Shown here: positions 23,431-35,885 of the stretch, piece after piece
Position numbering within the stretch: the stretch's first letter is position 1
How the letters are laid out: each line of letters begins with the position of its first letter
Source: Ashinkailepas kermadecensis
Lineage: Eukaryota; Arthropoda; Thecostraca; Neolepadidae
Reading direction: 5' to 3'
Length of the DNA: 64,000 nucleotides
Assembly: GCA_034440615.1 (NCBI GenBank)
Contig: JAOTOM010005057.1
Coordinates: 624,001-688,000 of the forward strand
The notes under the pieces: generated by a model
Seen by the model: the letters and a program-made list of their open reading frames with translations, nothing else
Databases searched by the model: none
Told to the model about the DNA's origin: nothing
Position numbers and translations under genes: made by a program

Positions 23431-23560
23431 ACACCACATCAGTGCCACACCACATAATGCCACACACCACATCAGTGCCACACCGCATAATGCCACACAC
23501 CACATCAGTGCCACACCACATAATGCCACACACCATCACCATAATCACATGATGCCACAG
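23431..23560. repeat. 33-bp minisatellite, about four units
   Basis: Units of CACATCAGTGCCACACC and CATAATGCCACACAC. Confidence 0.9.
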
Positions 23561-23871
23561 CCAGTCAAGCTCATCGTTATACCGCCTGTGGCACTGGGTC
23601 GGCTGCGGACCCACAGCGGCCGAGCCGTGATGTGGAACATGGCACTGGGTCGGCTGCGGACTCCGCAGCGGCCGAGCCGTGGTGCGCTGCCCGGAGCGCC
23701 TCGGGACGTTTGCGCAGCCCGGCCGGCCGCGTCTGCACGGCTAATTGTGCACGGGACGCAACTGACAGGTCACAGGTCGTGGCTGGTGGCCGCGGGCGTC
23801 TGCAGTTCGCAGAGTTGTGTTGTGCACGTGGTGGTCACCAGCCGGCGTGGGAGATGGCCCGCAGCGGTGCC

Positions 23872-23945
23872 CCAATACTGCAGCAGTGCACCAATACTGC
23901 AGCAGTGCACCAATACTGCAGCGGCACACCAATGCTGCAGCGACG
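23872..23945. repeat. ~19-bp tandem repeat, four units
   Basis: Units like CACCAATACTGCAGCAGTG. Confidence 0.85.
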
Positions 23946-25065
23946 TGCTCTGCTAAATCGCACCTTTTGTGTATGTCCTGAAATTACGCCACCTTCGGAA
24001 CAAGGTTAATTTAAATTGTTATATTTTGTATTCTTGCTCAGTGCAGCGTATATACAATGACGATCGAAATGATGTAGACGATGATCTAAGCTACAAAGAC
24101 GAATGGTGGGAATAATCTGGTATTTGAACGATCTTGAGGTCAGTACGGCGAAGGCACCTTCGAAGGGATTTCTTCTCTGTAGCGTCTAGAGCTTCTGTTA
24201 AAGTTCCGTAAGCCTTGAGGGGACAACGATCCGCCGCTGTTCCATGATGGTAGGCTGCATTTGCACTCACCAACAACAGTCCGGCATAGTAAATCTGAGT
24301 GCTCATATAGTTCTTCATCACGTGTTTCGCTGCAATCGATCGTCGGAATATACCTTTTACGAAATACGAAGTCGTCCTATATTATTGTTCCACCAATCTC
24401 AACTCTGTGAGCCCAAACTGCCGTTCACGTTCCTTGCACTATATTTAGCAAGTAATAGATCCTCCGCGTCAACACCGTCGAGACACGAATAATTAAATCG
24501 TAGTTTCGATAAGAAACTAAATCCACAGTTCATTATTACCATACTCCGAGCTGAAGGAATGCGCACTGCGCAGATCAACCCTGCCGTTTTGTCGGGAACA
24601 TCGTGCACTTGAAGGCGATCTTTGTATTCGTGTGCAGCTCCGGAGCCAAGCTGCCCGAAATGGAAGTCGTGTATCACCTGTGTAAAACTCTGTGTAAAAT
24701 AAAACTCTGTGTAAAAATCACTCTGTGTAAAACACGGACATGCCAGCCTCCGTGCGCATGTCTAACACAAACGATAACGGATCGATCAGTGACCCATTGT
24801 GGACTTGCCCAGCACGCTCGGGGTGGCGCGTCACTGGCAATGCTCGAAGGATGTCTCCGGCTTCCGGTATCGACATTCCGAGTATCGGTCTGCAGGAAGA
24901 CCCCAATGCATATAATTGAGTGAGCACGTGATGTAAATAGGACAGCGGTTCTCAGGGGCATCCGTGACTCCGTGACATCGCATCCGTGTGGGTCGAGGTC
25001 GCCAGACCGATGAGCTGCGAACATGCTGCTGGTGCTCGTGCTCATCTCCCCCGCACTGTGCGCGC
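23946..25065. other. Intergenic, nothing firm
   Basis: A CTCTGTGTAAAA phrase is repeated three or four times at about 24685-24735. No motif-bearing frame is found. Confidence 0.4.
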
Positions 25066-25558
25066 TGTCCAACTGGTCACACACTGAGAATGTCCAACTA
25101 GTCACACACTGAAAATGTCCAACTAGTCACACACTGAAAATGTCCAACTAGTCACACACTGAAAATGTCCAACTAGTCACACACTGAGAATGTCCAACTA
25201 GTCACACACTGAAAATGTCCAACTAGTCACACACTGAAAATGTCCAACTAGTCACACACTGAGAATGTCCGACTAGTCACACACTGAGAATGTCCAACTA
25301 GTCGCACACTAAAAATGTTCAATTGGTCACACACTGTAGATGTCCAACTAGTCCCACACTGAAAATGTCCAACTAGTCGCACACTAAAAATGTTCAATTG
25401 GTCACGCACTGTATATGTCCAACTAGTCACACCGACTGAAAATGTTCGGCTGGTCTCACACTGAAAATGTCAAACTAGTCGCACACTGAAAACGTCCAAC
25501 TAGTTACACACTGAGAATGTGCAACTAGTTACACACTGAAAATGACCAACTAGTCGCA
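25066..25558. repeat. 25-bp minisatellite
   Basis: About 19 units built from TCACACACTGAAAATG and TCCAACTAG. The left half is nearly uniform; the right half is more diverged. Confidence 0.95.
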
Positions 25559-26140
25559 AGTCTCCGCAGTCATCCTGGTCATTATGTGCTGCATCCAACC
25601 ATTCAGCACGAGGGACGGCTCACACCTGACACTACCAGGCTCTGGGGCGTGCCGGTCACGTGGCACATGACTTCACAAGGTCAACCGGCAGTGGCTAGGA
25701 CGGGCGGAAAGTGCCCGCTGCGATCCGACGCGAATTGGAAGCATTCACACAACTTTCTTTGGATGCAGTCTGGACATACTCAAGGATATATATTGTGGTG
25801 ACAGTTGATGAATATTGCCATGACAGTCGGTGAATATTGTGATGACAGTTGGTAAATATCAAAATGAAAAGAGCAAATCTGGCTCCGAGTGTGAGAAATA
25901 GTACTTGCAATGCTGCATTGCATTGTGAAACGCTGTGAAAAGCTAACCGCTGGCGAAAACGCCGCCACAAACTGTTTATTTTAGTAGGTACATGACAACT
26001 ATTAGAATACAAATTTTACAACATACAAAATCAAACCTAAAAGAACACATCTGGATGAGTGGCAAATTTGAACGCGAAGCGCTAGCAAGCTATTATGGTT
26101 TCAAAAACGTGACAGTTGGACCGACCGGACCGCTTAGACG
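25559..26140. other. Spacer between two arrays
   Basis: A ~27-bp unit with GACAGTTGGTGAATATTG occurs about three times at 25798-25860. No gene seen. Confidence 0.4.
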
Positions 26141-26143
26141 ACC

Positions 26144-26592
26144 TTTTCTACCATATACACGAGAGTAAGCTCGCTCAGGTGAACAATTCTACCATATACA
26201 CGGGAGTCAGCCCGCTCAGGTGAACAATTATACCATATACACGGGAGTAAGCTCGCTCAAGTGAAAAATTATACCATATACACGGTGTAAGCTCGCTCAG
26301 ATGAACAATTATATCATATACACGGAGTAAGCTCACTCAGATGAACAATTATATCATATACACGATAATAAGCTCGCTCAGGTGAACAATTATACCATAT
26401 ACACGGAGTAAGTTAGCTCAGGTGAACAATTCTACCACATACACGCGAGTAGGCTCGCTCAGGCAAACTCTTCTATCATAAACAAGATAGTGGACTCGCT
26501 GAGGTGACCTCTTCTACAACATACACGAGGGTAGACTCATTCAGGTAAACTTTTCTATCATATACATGAGAGTAGACTCGCTCAGGCTTTAC
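26144..26592. repeat. ~41-bp minisatellite
   Basis: About 11 units with ACCATATACACG, AGTAAGCTCGCTCAGG and TGAACAATT. Divergence increases toward the right end. Confidence 0.92.
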
Positions 26593-27598
26593 CCTCGCTC
26601 GCACTAAATTCGCAGGGCATTTGTCATAATTCCAATAGATTGTAAAAGGCGTTTATACCACGGCAGAAAGTGCGATTACAGTTGGGTCACATGCCTTTGC
26701 AAGACCGTGGTTTAACAGTGTGTTAATCGAACGGTTTGTGTTAATCGTAGGGTGCAATGACCTTTTTATTATACAGTGCCTCAGTGAAAGACGTTAATGG
26801 AGACAGCCCATTTGCTATTCATTTCCCGCCACTTTACTGTAAGTTGAATCGCAATACAATCCAATTTCATATGACCGCTGACTGGGGATAAAGTTATTAA
26901 TCCACTCCTAAGTGGAACAATTTCATTTAAGCTACTCTTCCACGGCTCGCTGATGAATAAAATGCTCGCCCCACTCGTGGTTTAATATACAATATTGCAT
27001 ATGATATTTAAAGCAACCATGTAATCGCATGCTGAACAATTTCACACCAACTGACCATCAGAAGCCGCCTGCGCAACAATTTCCCGCTCAGCTCTCTGCT
27101 GCCGTTACATTTATGCAGCAACATGCTTGTACCGGTGACCTCCGACTCGCCACTTGAGACGCCGCAAGTGAGCGTCGGCTGAGGATGCGACGTATGGATG
27201 CATTCCAAATCGGCTACGCAAACAGATGTCGGCCGGCGGCGAGGTCGGCTATTTGCATCCGACACATCCGGCGACGAGTTGGGCAGGGTTCAAGGTCGGC
27301 CAAGGTCACCCGATCGTGGCGTTCAACGACCGACAGTTCCCGCCCGGTTGGAGCTGCTCTTGCCTGGATTACTTTGGCAACATGAACTGAACTGTTCTGT
27401 GTTGAGGTCGCCGAAAATGAGACGACAGCTTTGCCTTTTCATGTGAATAAAAACACGTTTGAGTGAAATGCACGCTCATGCAGAGAACAAGACGAGAGCG
27501 GGACTGATATGCGTGATAGGAAGGTGACATATTGAAATTGTACATGATGCATGAGTGACATTATGCCAGCATGTCAAGAAGATGTTGGTGATGGTGTC
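26593..27598. other. Intergenic, nothing recognised
   Basis: AT-rich with a short CpG-rich patch at about 27180-27360. Open frames there (85 codons minus, 82 codons plus) have no motif. Confidence 0.4.
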
Positions 27599-27730
27599 GG
27601 ACATGCTGGGGCTGGTGTGTGTTGGTCAGCGGCAGGGGCGGATCGGACATACTGGGGCTGGTGTGTGTTGGTCAGCGGCAGGGGCGGATCCAGGAATCGA
27701 CATGCGGGGATGCGACATGCGGGGATTCCA
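27599..27730. repeat. 46-bp duplication and short GATGCGGGG repeats
   Basis: Two near-identical copies of a unit with CTGGGGCTGGTGTGTGTTGG and GGCAGGGGCGGATC. Copy 2 runs into CAGGGGCGGATCCAGGAATC, a hAT-like terminal sequence, then GCGGGGAT repeats. Confidence 0.8.
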
Positions 27731-28520
27731 GGGATGCGGGGCTGTTTCAGACTAGCGGATACGACATTCACCTCTGCCAAAACTGCTCATCTCATGAGAA
27801 GTCCTGATCAAACATTCTGGTGCAGTGAACCACTTCCGCTGGTGATGAGTTGATAAGAAACTAGAGGTGTTGCTACTGATCGGTAGATGGCAGGACAAGA
27901 GTCCGCATGCATCGTCTCTCTGAGCCTGCACTGCAACGGTTCATTCTCACGATAGCGGGTGCAGTTGAGACTTCGCGCTATGTCTATCCACGGATTTGCA
28001 GCCCTACGCTGCAATTTATTCCTTTCGTTATATCCAGGTGTGTTGTTTTATATAGGTACTGCGGGGGCAAGCGCTTCCTGAGTGTTGGCTTCCTCCCAAC
28101 AATTTCAGCATTTAACATTGAACCTATGGAGTGTGCTCCCGAATCATTTTCAGAACTAAATGCCCTGGTTCTATCCCATTTGGCTCTGTGATGGTCAAGT
28201 CACAACTCTATCGCGATAGCTTAGCTGGTAAGGTGCCCGTCTGTTCTCTCCCACTTGCTGACTTGCTGGCGAATAGGATCACTGTCTCGTTACAGAATTT
28301 CAGCCGCATTGTCGGATCCCCGGACCTTGGTGTCGCTGCAGAATTTCAGCCGCATCCACACGCTGCAGGAGTACAGCCTCGCTGCAAGATCGCAGTCGCA
28401 GTCACGATCACAGTCGGGTACCGAGATGAGTTTCAGCAGCTCAAGTTCACATAATCTCACTGACTTGTAAGTCACAGAATCTCAGCCTCGCTGCCGGACC
28501 ACATCCACCTATGCACGTTT
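27731..28520. other. Intergenic, nothing firm
   Basis: CTGCAGAATTTCAGCCGCA-like phrases recur at about 28290-28360. A tRNA-like snippet at 28203-28240 lacks a B-box and is not called. Confidence 0.35.
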
Positions 28521-28832
28521 CAGGGACAGATCAATGAGGAGCACAAAAGACATGCACCACATGCAAATGCGAGGCTCCTCGGATTGAAAAAAACACCCCT
28601 CCAGGTTGCTCGAGCTTTTCAGCCGAAGGCGTCCTTCTGAGTAGAAAGGGTATCCTCCAGGATGTTTATAGACCACCACCCCGTTGCATTTTCAGCCGAA
28701 GGCGCTCCTTTGGGGACACTCGAATGCACCCCGTTGAAAATGTTTTGAATTAGTGGCATGCCTTCGGGGAAATGTGCGTGCCTCCAGACGAGTGTCCCAC
28801 CCCAAGCAAATTGTTGGATCCGCCACGGACAG
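28521..28832. mobile_element. Candidate hAT-like miniature element
   Basis: Left end CAGGGACAGATCAA; the right end, read in reverse, is CACCTGTCCGTGGCGGATCC. Inside, TTTTCAGCCGAAGGCG occurs twice. Ends match only loosely and no target-site duplication is confirmed. Confidence 0.35.
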
Positions 28833-30700
28833 GTGTTAGAATCCCAGATCGCTGTTGCATCTCAAATGACGATATACATCCAGATTTCTAATAACGTGAA
28901 TATCGTCGTCCTCGGAGAGGAGTGAGACATATCACATCTACATACCTCGTTCTTCAAGGAAGTGTGAGTATATATTACGGTAAAAGGACGGCGATGCTTG
29001 CTAATCATTTAGCTTTAAAGTTGACGTGCTTGGTAACAGCCAAATAATTATTGGTAGCTCCTCGTACAGGTTAATCATTGGTTCTTCGGCCTAGTTCTGG
29101 TAGGTTCTGGCATGGCCTTATGCTTTCACGCGGTAGGCGGTTTAGACTGCTCAAATGAAACGTTAGTTGGGGGATGGGAGGGGGAACGTATATATTACTA
29201 AACGGTGGTGGGAAAGCGATTTTGCTGTTGAGTTCTAAGAAAACATTTTGCACGAGATCGAGGGTCCAGAGCATGCTTTGTTTGTACACCGAGGCGGCAA
29301 CATTAATTCTCCAGTACTATCTAAGGCACCTTGGTATCATTTCTCATACCGTCAAAACACCATTGCGTGCTAACTGGCATTTTCTAGGATACAGAATATG
29401 AGTGCAGAAAAAAATGTTATTCTGCGCTCTCGCTCTGCATCCTTCAGTAAGACATTCATATTATATTATGTGCTTAATTACATTTCGCGATCATACAGTA
29501 ATTTCTGCATACTATTGGTATACTTCATACTTTTTTATTTAAGAGCCTAAGCAGTGCAGCGATAGTGAAATATATATTCCACCTATTGAAGTTAAGCAAG
29601 CGACGGTATGAGAATTACCTTACTTGTGCTGGAGAAGGAAATTTGCCGTCTAGTTCGAACAAAAATATACTTCGCACTTGACCTTCGGCCTCGTGCAGTG
29701 TTTTTTGTTCTTCAAAACTAGATATCAAAATTTCTTTCCCAGCACCGTTTGGTAATATATATTGTCATACAATCGTCTGTTAACTAAGGATGAAACTAAC
29801 AACCGAGCTATCACTGCATTGTCTTAGACCATTAATTTGAGCCGCCAACTCCTGAAATATACAAATAGCATGCAGGAGTGAATAAAATATCGCAAATACA
29901 TTAAACACTTACCATAATTGAAGCGCATTACTAGAGGATGCCGAGCTAGAGTGCAGGATAACTTTTCTTATCATTCTTATTCTGCATCCTAGAATAGGCC
30001 ATTCAACACGCAATTATGTTGTGATAGTATGGGAAATTGACCCTGAGCACTGTGATGGGCAGGGCATTCTGCCAGTCTGTGTGAGTGATTCCCCATCAAC
30101 ACAAGCACAGATCGGAGTAGAGAACTCCACGAGTCACACGGGTGACGTGATGCCTGTCTGGAGATCGCACACGTCTCTCCACGGTAGTGGCCAGTGCGGT
30201 ACCCAATAGGAACAAGCTTCACGCACCACCTCTGTCTATGTGTCGCGTTAATCTGTTCGAAGGTTCAATGGCATCATAAATCTGAATTCCTGTGCACGAT
30301 TTGAAAGGCTTGGAACTCATGCTTCATTGTGCGCCACAATTCTCCATTTGTGGTTGTCCCATCCTAGGAGACTGGCGGACCTAAGAAGTCTGAAAAAGGT
30401 TGGACTCATTCAATCGTGAATGTGGAAATACTTTGTAACTACAATTATGTGGTATGAAAACCGCTGCACAATTCTAGTTCTGGGAATAGCTCCGCTTACG
30501 CTAGGGCAAGAAAGATGCTAGGTGTGCTCTTTTATTATTGTTTATTATATTATTATTCGCAGATTATTGAGAATTAGGCCTAATTTCTCCCACATGTAAG
30601 ATATGAAGGAGTACTTTCTCCCGGATTTGTTCATCTTCAACTTTTGTATTGGTGATGATCGCATTTGTGTTGCACCTTCATATTCTTACCCGGACGTAAC
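28833..30700. other. AT-rich intergenic, nothing recognised
   Basis: No open frame above 80 codons, and no tRNA-like or tandem structure. Confidence 0.45.
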
Positions 30701-31350
30701 CGAGTATGTATGCTATTTTCCATTTTGTGATATTTGCATCGGGGTCTGATTTAGGAGGCTGTAAGAAGTCCAGGCAAGCACCACCGGCACCAATATTAGC
30801 TCATTCATCAGATCACAAGTCAACATGCGCAGTTGTCGATGGTCGCCAGTGTACTGCATCGTTGAACAGGTGGGAAGAGCCGGGGACGTTTTTGCTGGAT
30901 CCGTGGCCGACGGCACAGTGTTCACCGGCCGGAAGGACCGCTCGCTGTTGACCTTTGCTCCCTCCCTCTCTCTCTCTCTCGCTCTGATAGATGGCGCCGC
31001 CAACACCATCGCCACACGTCCACGTGTTCCCGCCCGTCGCCGCAGACAACAACCTCAGCGCGTGGCCGCACATTGACACGCCGTCCCTAACCTGTCCCGT
31101 TGCGGACGTGCCGTACACCAATCCATGGTGGTGCCACTTTTGTGGACAGTGCAGCGTGCAGAGCAGAGGCGCGATTCTGTCCAATGGTCGTTTGACGAGC
31201 ATCCTGTCACTGTCCACGAACAGCCACTTGCCTGCCGCCGAGCCGCACTGGTCGGGTGAGAAAACATGAGCCATTGCATTACCGAGTCGGTGTCTGGTGT
31301 TGGATCCCAGAACTGCTCCGATTTCGTGTCACTTTTCACCGTTCGGCGGC
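30701..31350. other. CpG-rich segment with overlapping open frames
   Basis: Includes a (TC)n run at 30961-30983 just before an ATG at 30991. The frame 30991-31269 encodes 92 residues with WWCHFCGQC but no known domain, and the opposite strand is equally open. I cannot call a gene. Confidence 0.3.
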
Positions 31351-31353
31351 GGT

Positions 31354-31662
31354 GGCACGGCACCTGCGAGTCCGCACGGCCACTGCGAGTCCGCACGGCA
31401 CCTGCGAGTCCGCACGGCACCCTGCGAGTCCGCACGGCACCCTGCGAGTTCACACGGCACCATGCGAGTCCGCACGGCACCCTGCGAGTTCACACGGCAC
31501 CATGCGAGTCCGCACGGCACCCTGCGAGTCCGCACGGCACCCTGCGAGTCCATACGGCACCCTGCGAGTCCGCACGGCCCCTGCGAGTCCGCACGGCCCC
31601 TGCGAGTTGGCACGGCACCCTGCGAGTCCGCACGGCACCCTGCGAGTCCGCACGGCTCCGAC
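31354..31662. repeat. 20-bp minisatellite (GCACGGCACCCTGCGAGTCC)
   Basis: About 15 units of 19-20 bp. Small length changes keep all frames open on both strands, producing spurious Arg/Pro/His-rich proteins. Confidence 0.95.
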
Positions 31663-33045
31663 TGCAGCTCACTGCTGCAGGTCACGGCGTTGTTATGCAT
31701 GAGTGCACACGGTGACACAGGCTCATGACCGGCCAGCATGGGGTGAACGACTTGACGGCCAAGTTCAACGGTTACGAGAGGTCAAGTGGTAGCGCGTGCA
31801 GCCGTGTACGATGGGTGCGCCTGGTGGGTCAGTGCCACTTTTTGTGATAACCGCCATGAGACGGAGGTGACGGCGTTAGCACTGGAGTCATTGGCGGGGT
31901 GGTACCGTGGCTGGGCGACGGTGCGACCATGGCTTTCTCGTGCTTTGTTCTTCTTGTGTTTAGTCGGCTGCCTGAGTATTTTCATCGCTGAAAAAATCCA
32001 GGGGCGCATAAATTATCTATTCGGTGCCGTGTAATTAGTGGAAGGGGATATTACCACTTGCTATTTGTGACTAGAATATGCATAAATTTACTATCGCCTC
32101 CACTGTGCGGTGTTCCGCGATTTTCAGGTGTGAATAGGCCTCGCACATCAACACAAAAGTAGGTGTTCTTTGTGTAAATGCCAATCGTCGTATTTCCATT
32201 TCACCACCCCTCCCCCATTCCAGAAATACCACAATTGTGTACAAAACGTAACACTTAAAATATGTTATTCTTAGTTTGAGTGCTTGATGGGGTGCATTTA
32301 CCGAATTATGCCACATGCTAAGCATAGTTTTGTGCAAGTAACTGAACACTACCGTGAGAGTAAATTTAGATGCGATATTATAACCCCAAGTTTTGAAGCT
32401 TTGAAGCATCAGAAGCTACTAATGTGGACTTCACCCATGCATTGATGCAGATGATGATTTCTGACCTTATATTGTGGACCACATGTACCCAGGAATGACA
32501 CCATCAGTCGCTATCGCATACCACCTCGCTTAACAACATGATGCCACGCATATCGATCCAATATATGACATTAACAACTAATAATAAAACTGACAATATT
32601 TACATTTCATATGGAGTGGAGCTAGTAAGATTGTGACAGCCTACTCTTGTCCGAATGTATAATATGATTACCCGGATAAGTCGCCAAATTCCATAGATCT
32701 GGCACAAACAGTTCCCAAATGGTGAGTGAAACACGGTGGGGAATGAATCCTCCCCACGGTGTTTAACAGTTCCTTATCTCGTACGGTTGTCTGATAGCCG
32801 ATGTGGTTAATTGCCGTTTTGTTGCTGGTCGTTGTGAGGAAAATATTGAAAACTATTATTTGTGAATGGTAAGCATTGCGAGTTCCTATGTCCAACAGTA
32901 ATGTTCTTAATTATCGCAAGTTCCAATTACCAAACTGTGTTTTATTCCCATGCACTTCCTGATGCCAGTGCAACAAACAATGTGACAGGCAATCGGGCAA
33001 GTTCATGGCGTCCCTAGTTTCACCTAATTATTGTGTGCCTTATTG
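31663..33045. other. Intergenic, nothing recognised
   Basis: AT-leaning. The minus-strand frame at 32071-32409 (112 codons) has no motif. Confidence 0.4.
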
Positions 33046-33047
33046 AT

Positions 33048-33091
<44 letters not shown>
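33048..33091. repeat. (CA)n microsatellite
   Basis: About 20 CA units, followed by a short CGCGCG tract. Confidence 0.95.
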
Positions 33092-33093
<2 letters not shown>

Positions 33094-33345
33094 TCGCGGG
33101 CGCGCGCGCGTGCGGGCATGCACCGTGCGGTGTTTTCCGTGCCGACAGCAGGTGATCGACACACAGCCGGCAGTCAGCTGGCACGACACAGGGTGGACCG
33201 GCGTGCACGCCACGTAACGGACTGCGGCCGCTCTTCTCGCTACCCTGACGTCACGAGCCACAGAGGAGACGCTCGGCGCCGGGCGAGACGTGCTCGCCAG
33301 GCTGCAGGTCACTCCCGTCGCATATCGGGCCGACAACTGCCCCGC
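33092..33345. other. CpG-rich segment next to the (CA)n
   Basis: Open frames on both strands without motif; it could be an island. Nothing else is seen. Confidence 0.3.
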
Positions 33346-33349
33346 TATC

Positions 33350-33610
33350 TGACCGGAGAACCCGCGACTCCCGGCCGACTTCTGAACTGTGGAGGAGGCG
33401 GATATTGCGGTCAACTGATACCGGGGAGACGGGGGGGGAGGACTTGAGCCTCCCGGCCGACTTCTGAGCTGTGGGAGGGGGACAATATTGTGGTCGACAG
33501 ATGTGTTGGGGAAAACGTGGGAGAGCCCGCGACTCCTGGCCAGCTTGTGAATTGTGGGAGGAGGCGGATATCGCGGCTGATAGATGCCATAGGGGGGGGA
33601 GTGTAGAACC
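33350..33610. repeat. ~80-90-bp tandem repeat, three diverged units
   Basis: Each unit has CCGCGACTCCCGGCC or a variant, ACTTCTGAACTGTGG and a GGCGGATAT phrase, separated by variable G-rich links. Confidence 0.75.
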
Positions 33611-33915
33611 CGTGACTCTCGGCTGAGTAAAGAGAACAGGACAGCATCCAAATACAAAAATAAACCGGGGGAGACTAGGAACAGCGCTCGACGAACACCT
33701 TGACCACTCCCGTGAACACATTTGGTGTCGGACGTTTTTGTATTCACGGCAAGTAGGTCGCGCACCGTCGGGAAGCAAAACCGGCGGAAGCGAAATGAGA
33801 TCAGATTAAATTGGGAGGCGAAACAAACGGCTACCGTTATCTCCAAGGTACACGTGACGTGACAAACGTTAACCCGTTATTTCCAAGATACACGCGACCA
33901 AAGTGAGTTGCCAGA

Positions 33916-34038
33916 GAAGACTGCACCCTCGTCAGCATGTGCAACTTTACTGACACGACAGTGGTGTTCAATGGAAAAGACTGCACCCTCGTCAGCATGT
34001 GTAACTTTACTGACACGACAGTGGTGTTCAATGGAAAA
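33916..34038. repeat. 59-bp tandem duplication
   Basis: Two nearly identical units containing GACTGCACCCTCGTCAGC and TGACACGACAGTGG, starting at 33920 and 33979. They differ at about one or two bases. Confidence 0.92.
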
Positions 34039-34580
34039 GCACTTTGTCAATCCTTTTGTTAAAAATGCGATTTCCTACTGAACGATCATGGCTGTCGTTG
34101 ATGATGAGTTCGACGCTGACTGAGCACTAACACGGTGGATCGCGGCGACTGCGTGCCCGCACAGAACAGTATCACCTCCGTAAATATTACCCACGATTAT
34201 CGTAGGCTGATTAACTGTCGTGGGCATTAGGTTCCAGTGGGCTTCTGCCAGAGGTAGAATGTGCGAAATGCAGTCGGAAACATATTGACTAGCGTGGCCT
34301 TGCCTGATTTTCTTGCGTTGCTACATGCCCTGCAACTTCCCAGTCGAAAGGACAAAATGATCACTTAGTGGGCATTTTGCAACCAAAGCTTTCACAAACA
34401 TTTAAGCCACCTACCTTGCAACTTTAAGAAGAACGATAAGCTTTTCAGTTGGTATTCGGGACGCCCTGTTGCGAACTAGCTCCACATAGTAGTGGGCGGC
34501 TGGGAACACCTGGAGCCTATACCTGGAGCCTACAGCTGTGTGCAGGGGTGCAGGATTTTCTTAAGGAGAACCCGTCCCAA
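34039..34580. other. Intergenic, nothing recognised
   Basis: No motif-bearing frame or repeat is seen. Confidence 0.4.
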
Positions 34581-34648
34581 AAAGTCATGAACAGAGACCG
34601 CTTTCGGCGCGCTTCGCACACCGAAAGCGGTCTCTGTTTGATGACTTT
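34581..34648. other. Long near-perfect hairpin
   Basis: Left arm AAAGTCATGAACAGAGACCG plus CTTTCGG pairs with the right arm starting CCGAAAGCGGTCTCTG. The stem is about 27 bp with a single bulge and a 13-base loop (34608-34620). This far exceeds chance for unique sequence. It may be a miniature foldback element or a structured RNA; it is not embedded in an array. Confidence 0.85.
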
Positions 34649-34734
34649 CAACTTCCGATTTTGCGTGGTGATGATCTCGAACTCTCTCGTTTTATCTAAT
34701 GTATTTTTGGTTGCTAATGGGGAGGGGGCGCACT

Positions 34735-34980
34735 TGGCTGCTCCTTTGGCTGTGTGGGGTGGTGTATTTCGGCAGCGGCTCTAGCTGTGTGGGGTGGTGT
34801 ATTTTGGCTGCTGCTGTAGTCGTGTGAGGTGGTGTATTTTGGCAGCGGCTGTAGCCGTGTGGGGTGGTGTATTTCGGCAGCGGCTGTAGCTGTGTGGGGT
34901 GGTGTATTTTCCCAGCTGCTGTAGCCGTGTGGGTTGGTGTATTTCGGCAGCGGCTGTAGCCGTGTAGGGTGGGCCGCCTC
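34735..34980. repeat. ~36-bp minisatellite
   Basis: About seven units with GTGTGGGGTGGTGTATTT and GGCAGCGGCTGTAGC. GC-rich unique sequence follows to 35155. Confidence 0.92.
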
Positions 34981-35156
34981 GGCAGCAGCAGCAGCGGCTG
35001 CGATTGTCTGGAGTGGCGTGCTTCAGCAGCGACAGCCGGCTCGTGACCCGACTCTAGTGCCGCCCGCTGTCTGCTGCGTTCGTCGACCCCGGACCGGCTC
35101 CCAGACGTGGTGGTGCGGAGAGGAGCAGTCGGCCGGCGACAGGTGGTCAGCCGACC

Positions 35157-35885
35157 AACCGCTCCGGCCATCAGAGGCTCACATGACCACTCCGTCATCA
35201 GGGGTATATATAACCGCTCCCGCCATCAGAGATTCATATGACCACTCCTGCCATCAGAGGTTCACATGACCGCTCCGGCCATCGGAGGCTCACATGACCA
35301 TTCTGGTCATCAGGGGCTCACAGGACCATTCCGGCCATCAGAGGCTCACATGATCACTCCTGCCATCAGAGGTTCACATGACCGCTCCGGCCTTCAGAGG
35401 CTCACATGACCACTCCTGCCATCAGAGGCTCACATGATCACTCCGGCCGTCAGGGACTCGCATGACCGCTCCCGTCATCAGAGGTTCACATGACCGCTCC
35501 GGCCATCGGAGGCTCACATGACCATTCCGGCCATCAGACGCTCACATGATCACTCCGGCCGTCAGGGACTCGCATGACCGCTCCCGTCATCAGAGGTTCA
35601 CATGACCGCTCCGGCCATCGGAGGCTCACATGACCACTCCGGCCATCAGAGGCTCACATGACCACTCCGGCCTTCAGAGGCTCACATGACCACTCCTGCC
35701 ATCAGAGGCTCACATGATCACTCCGGCCGTCAGGGACTCGTATGACCGCTCCCGTCATCAGAGATTCACATGACCGCTCCGGCCATCGGAGGCTCACATG
35801 ACCATTCTGGTCATCAGAGGCTCACAGGACAATCCGGCCATCAGAGGCTTGCATAACCACTCCGGCCATTGGAACCTCAGATATC
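35157..35885. repeat. 28-bp minisatellite with a higher-order pattern
   Basis: About 26 units built on CCATCAGAGGCTCACATGAC with a CNCTCCGG link. A multi-unit block containing GTCAGGGACTCGCATGACCG recurs near 35447, 35557 and 35725, so groups of units were duplicated together. Confidence 0.95.

Noticed and set aside
28203..28240. tRNA-like TAGCTTAGCTGGTAAGG
   Set aside because: An A-box-like phrase only; no B-box and no clover-leaf partner sequence follows.
30991..31269. 92-codon frame with WWCHFCGQC after a (TC)n run
   Set aside because: The opposite strand is equally open, the cysteines fit no zinc-binding pattern I know, and no exon borders support it.
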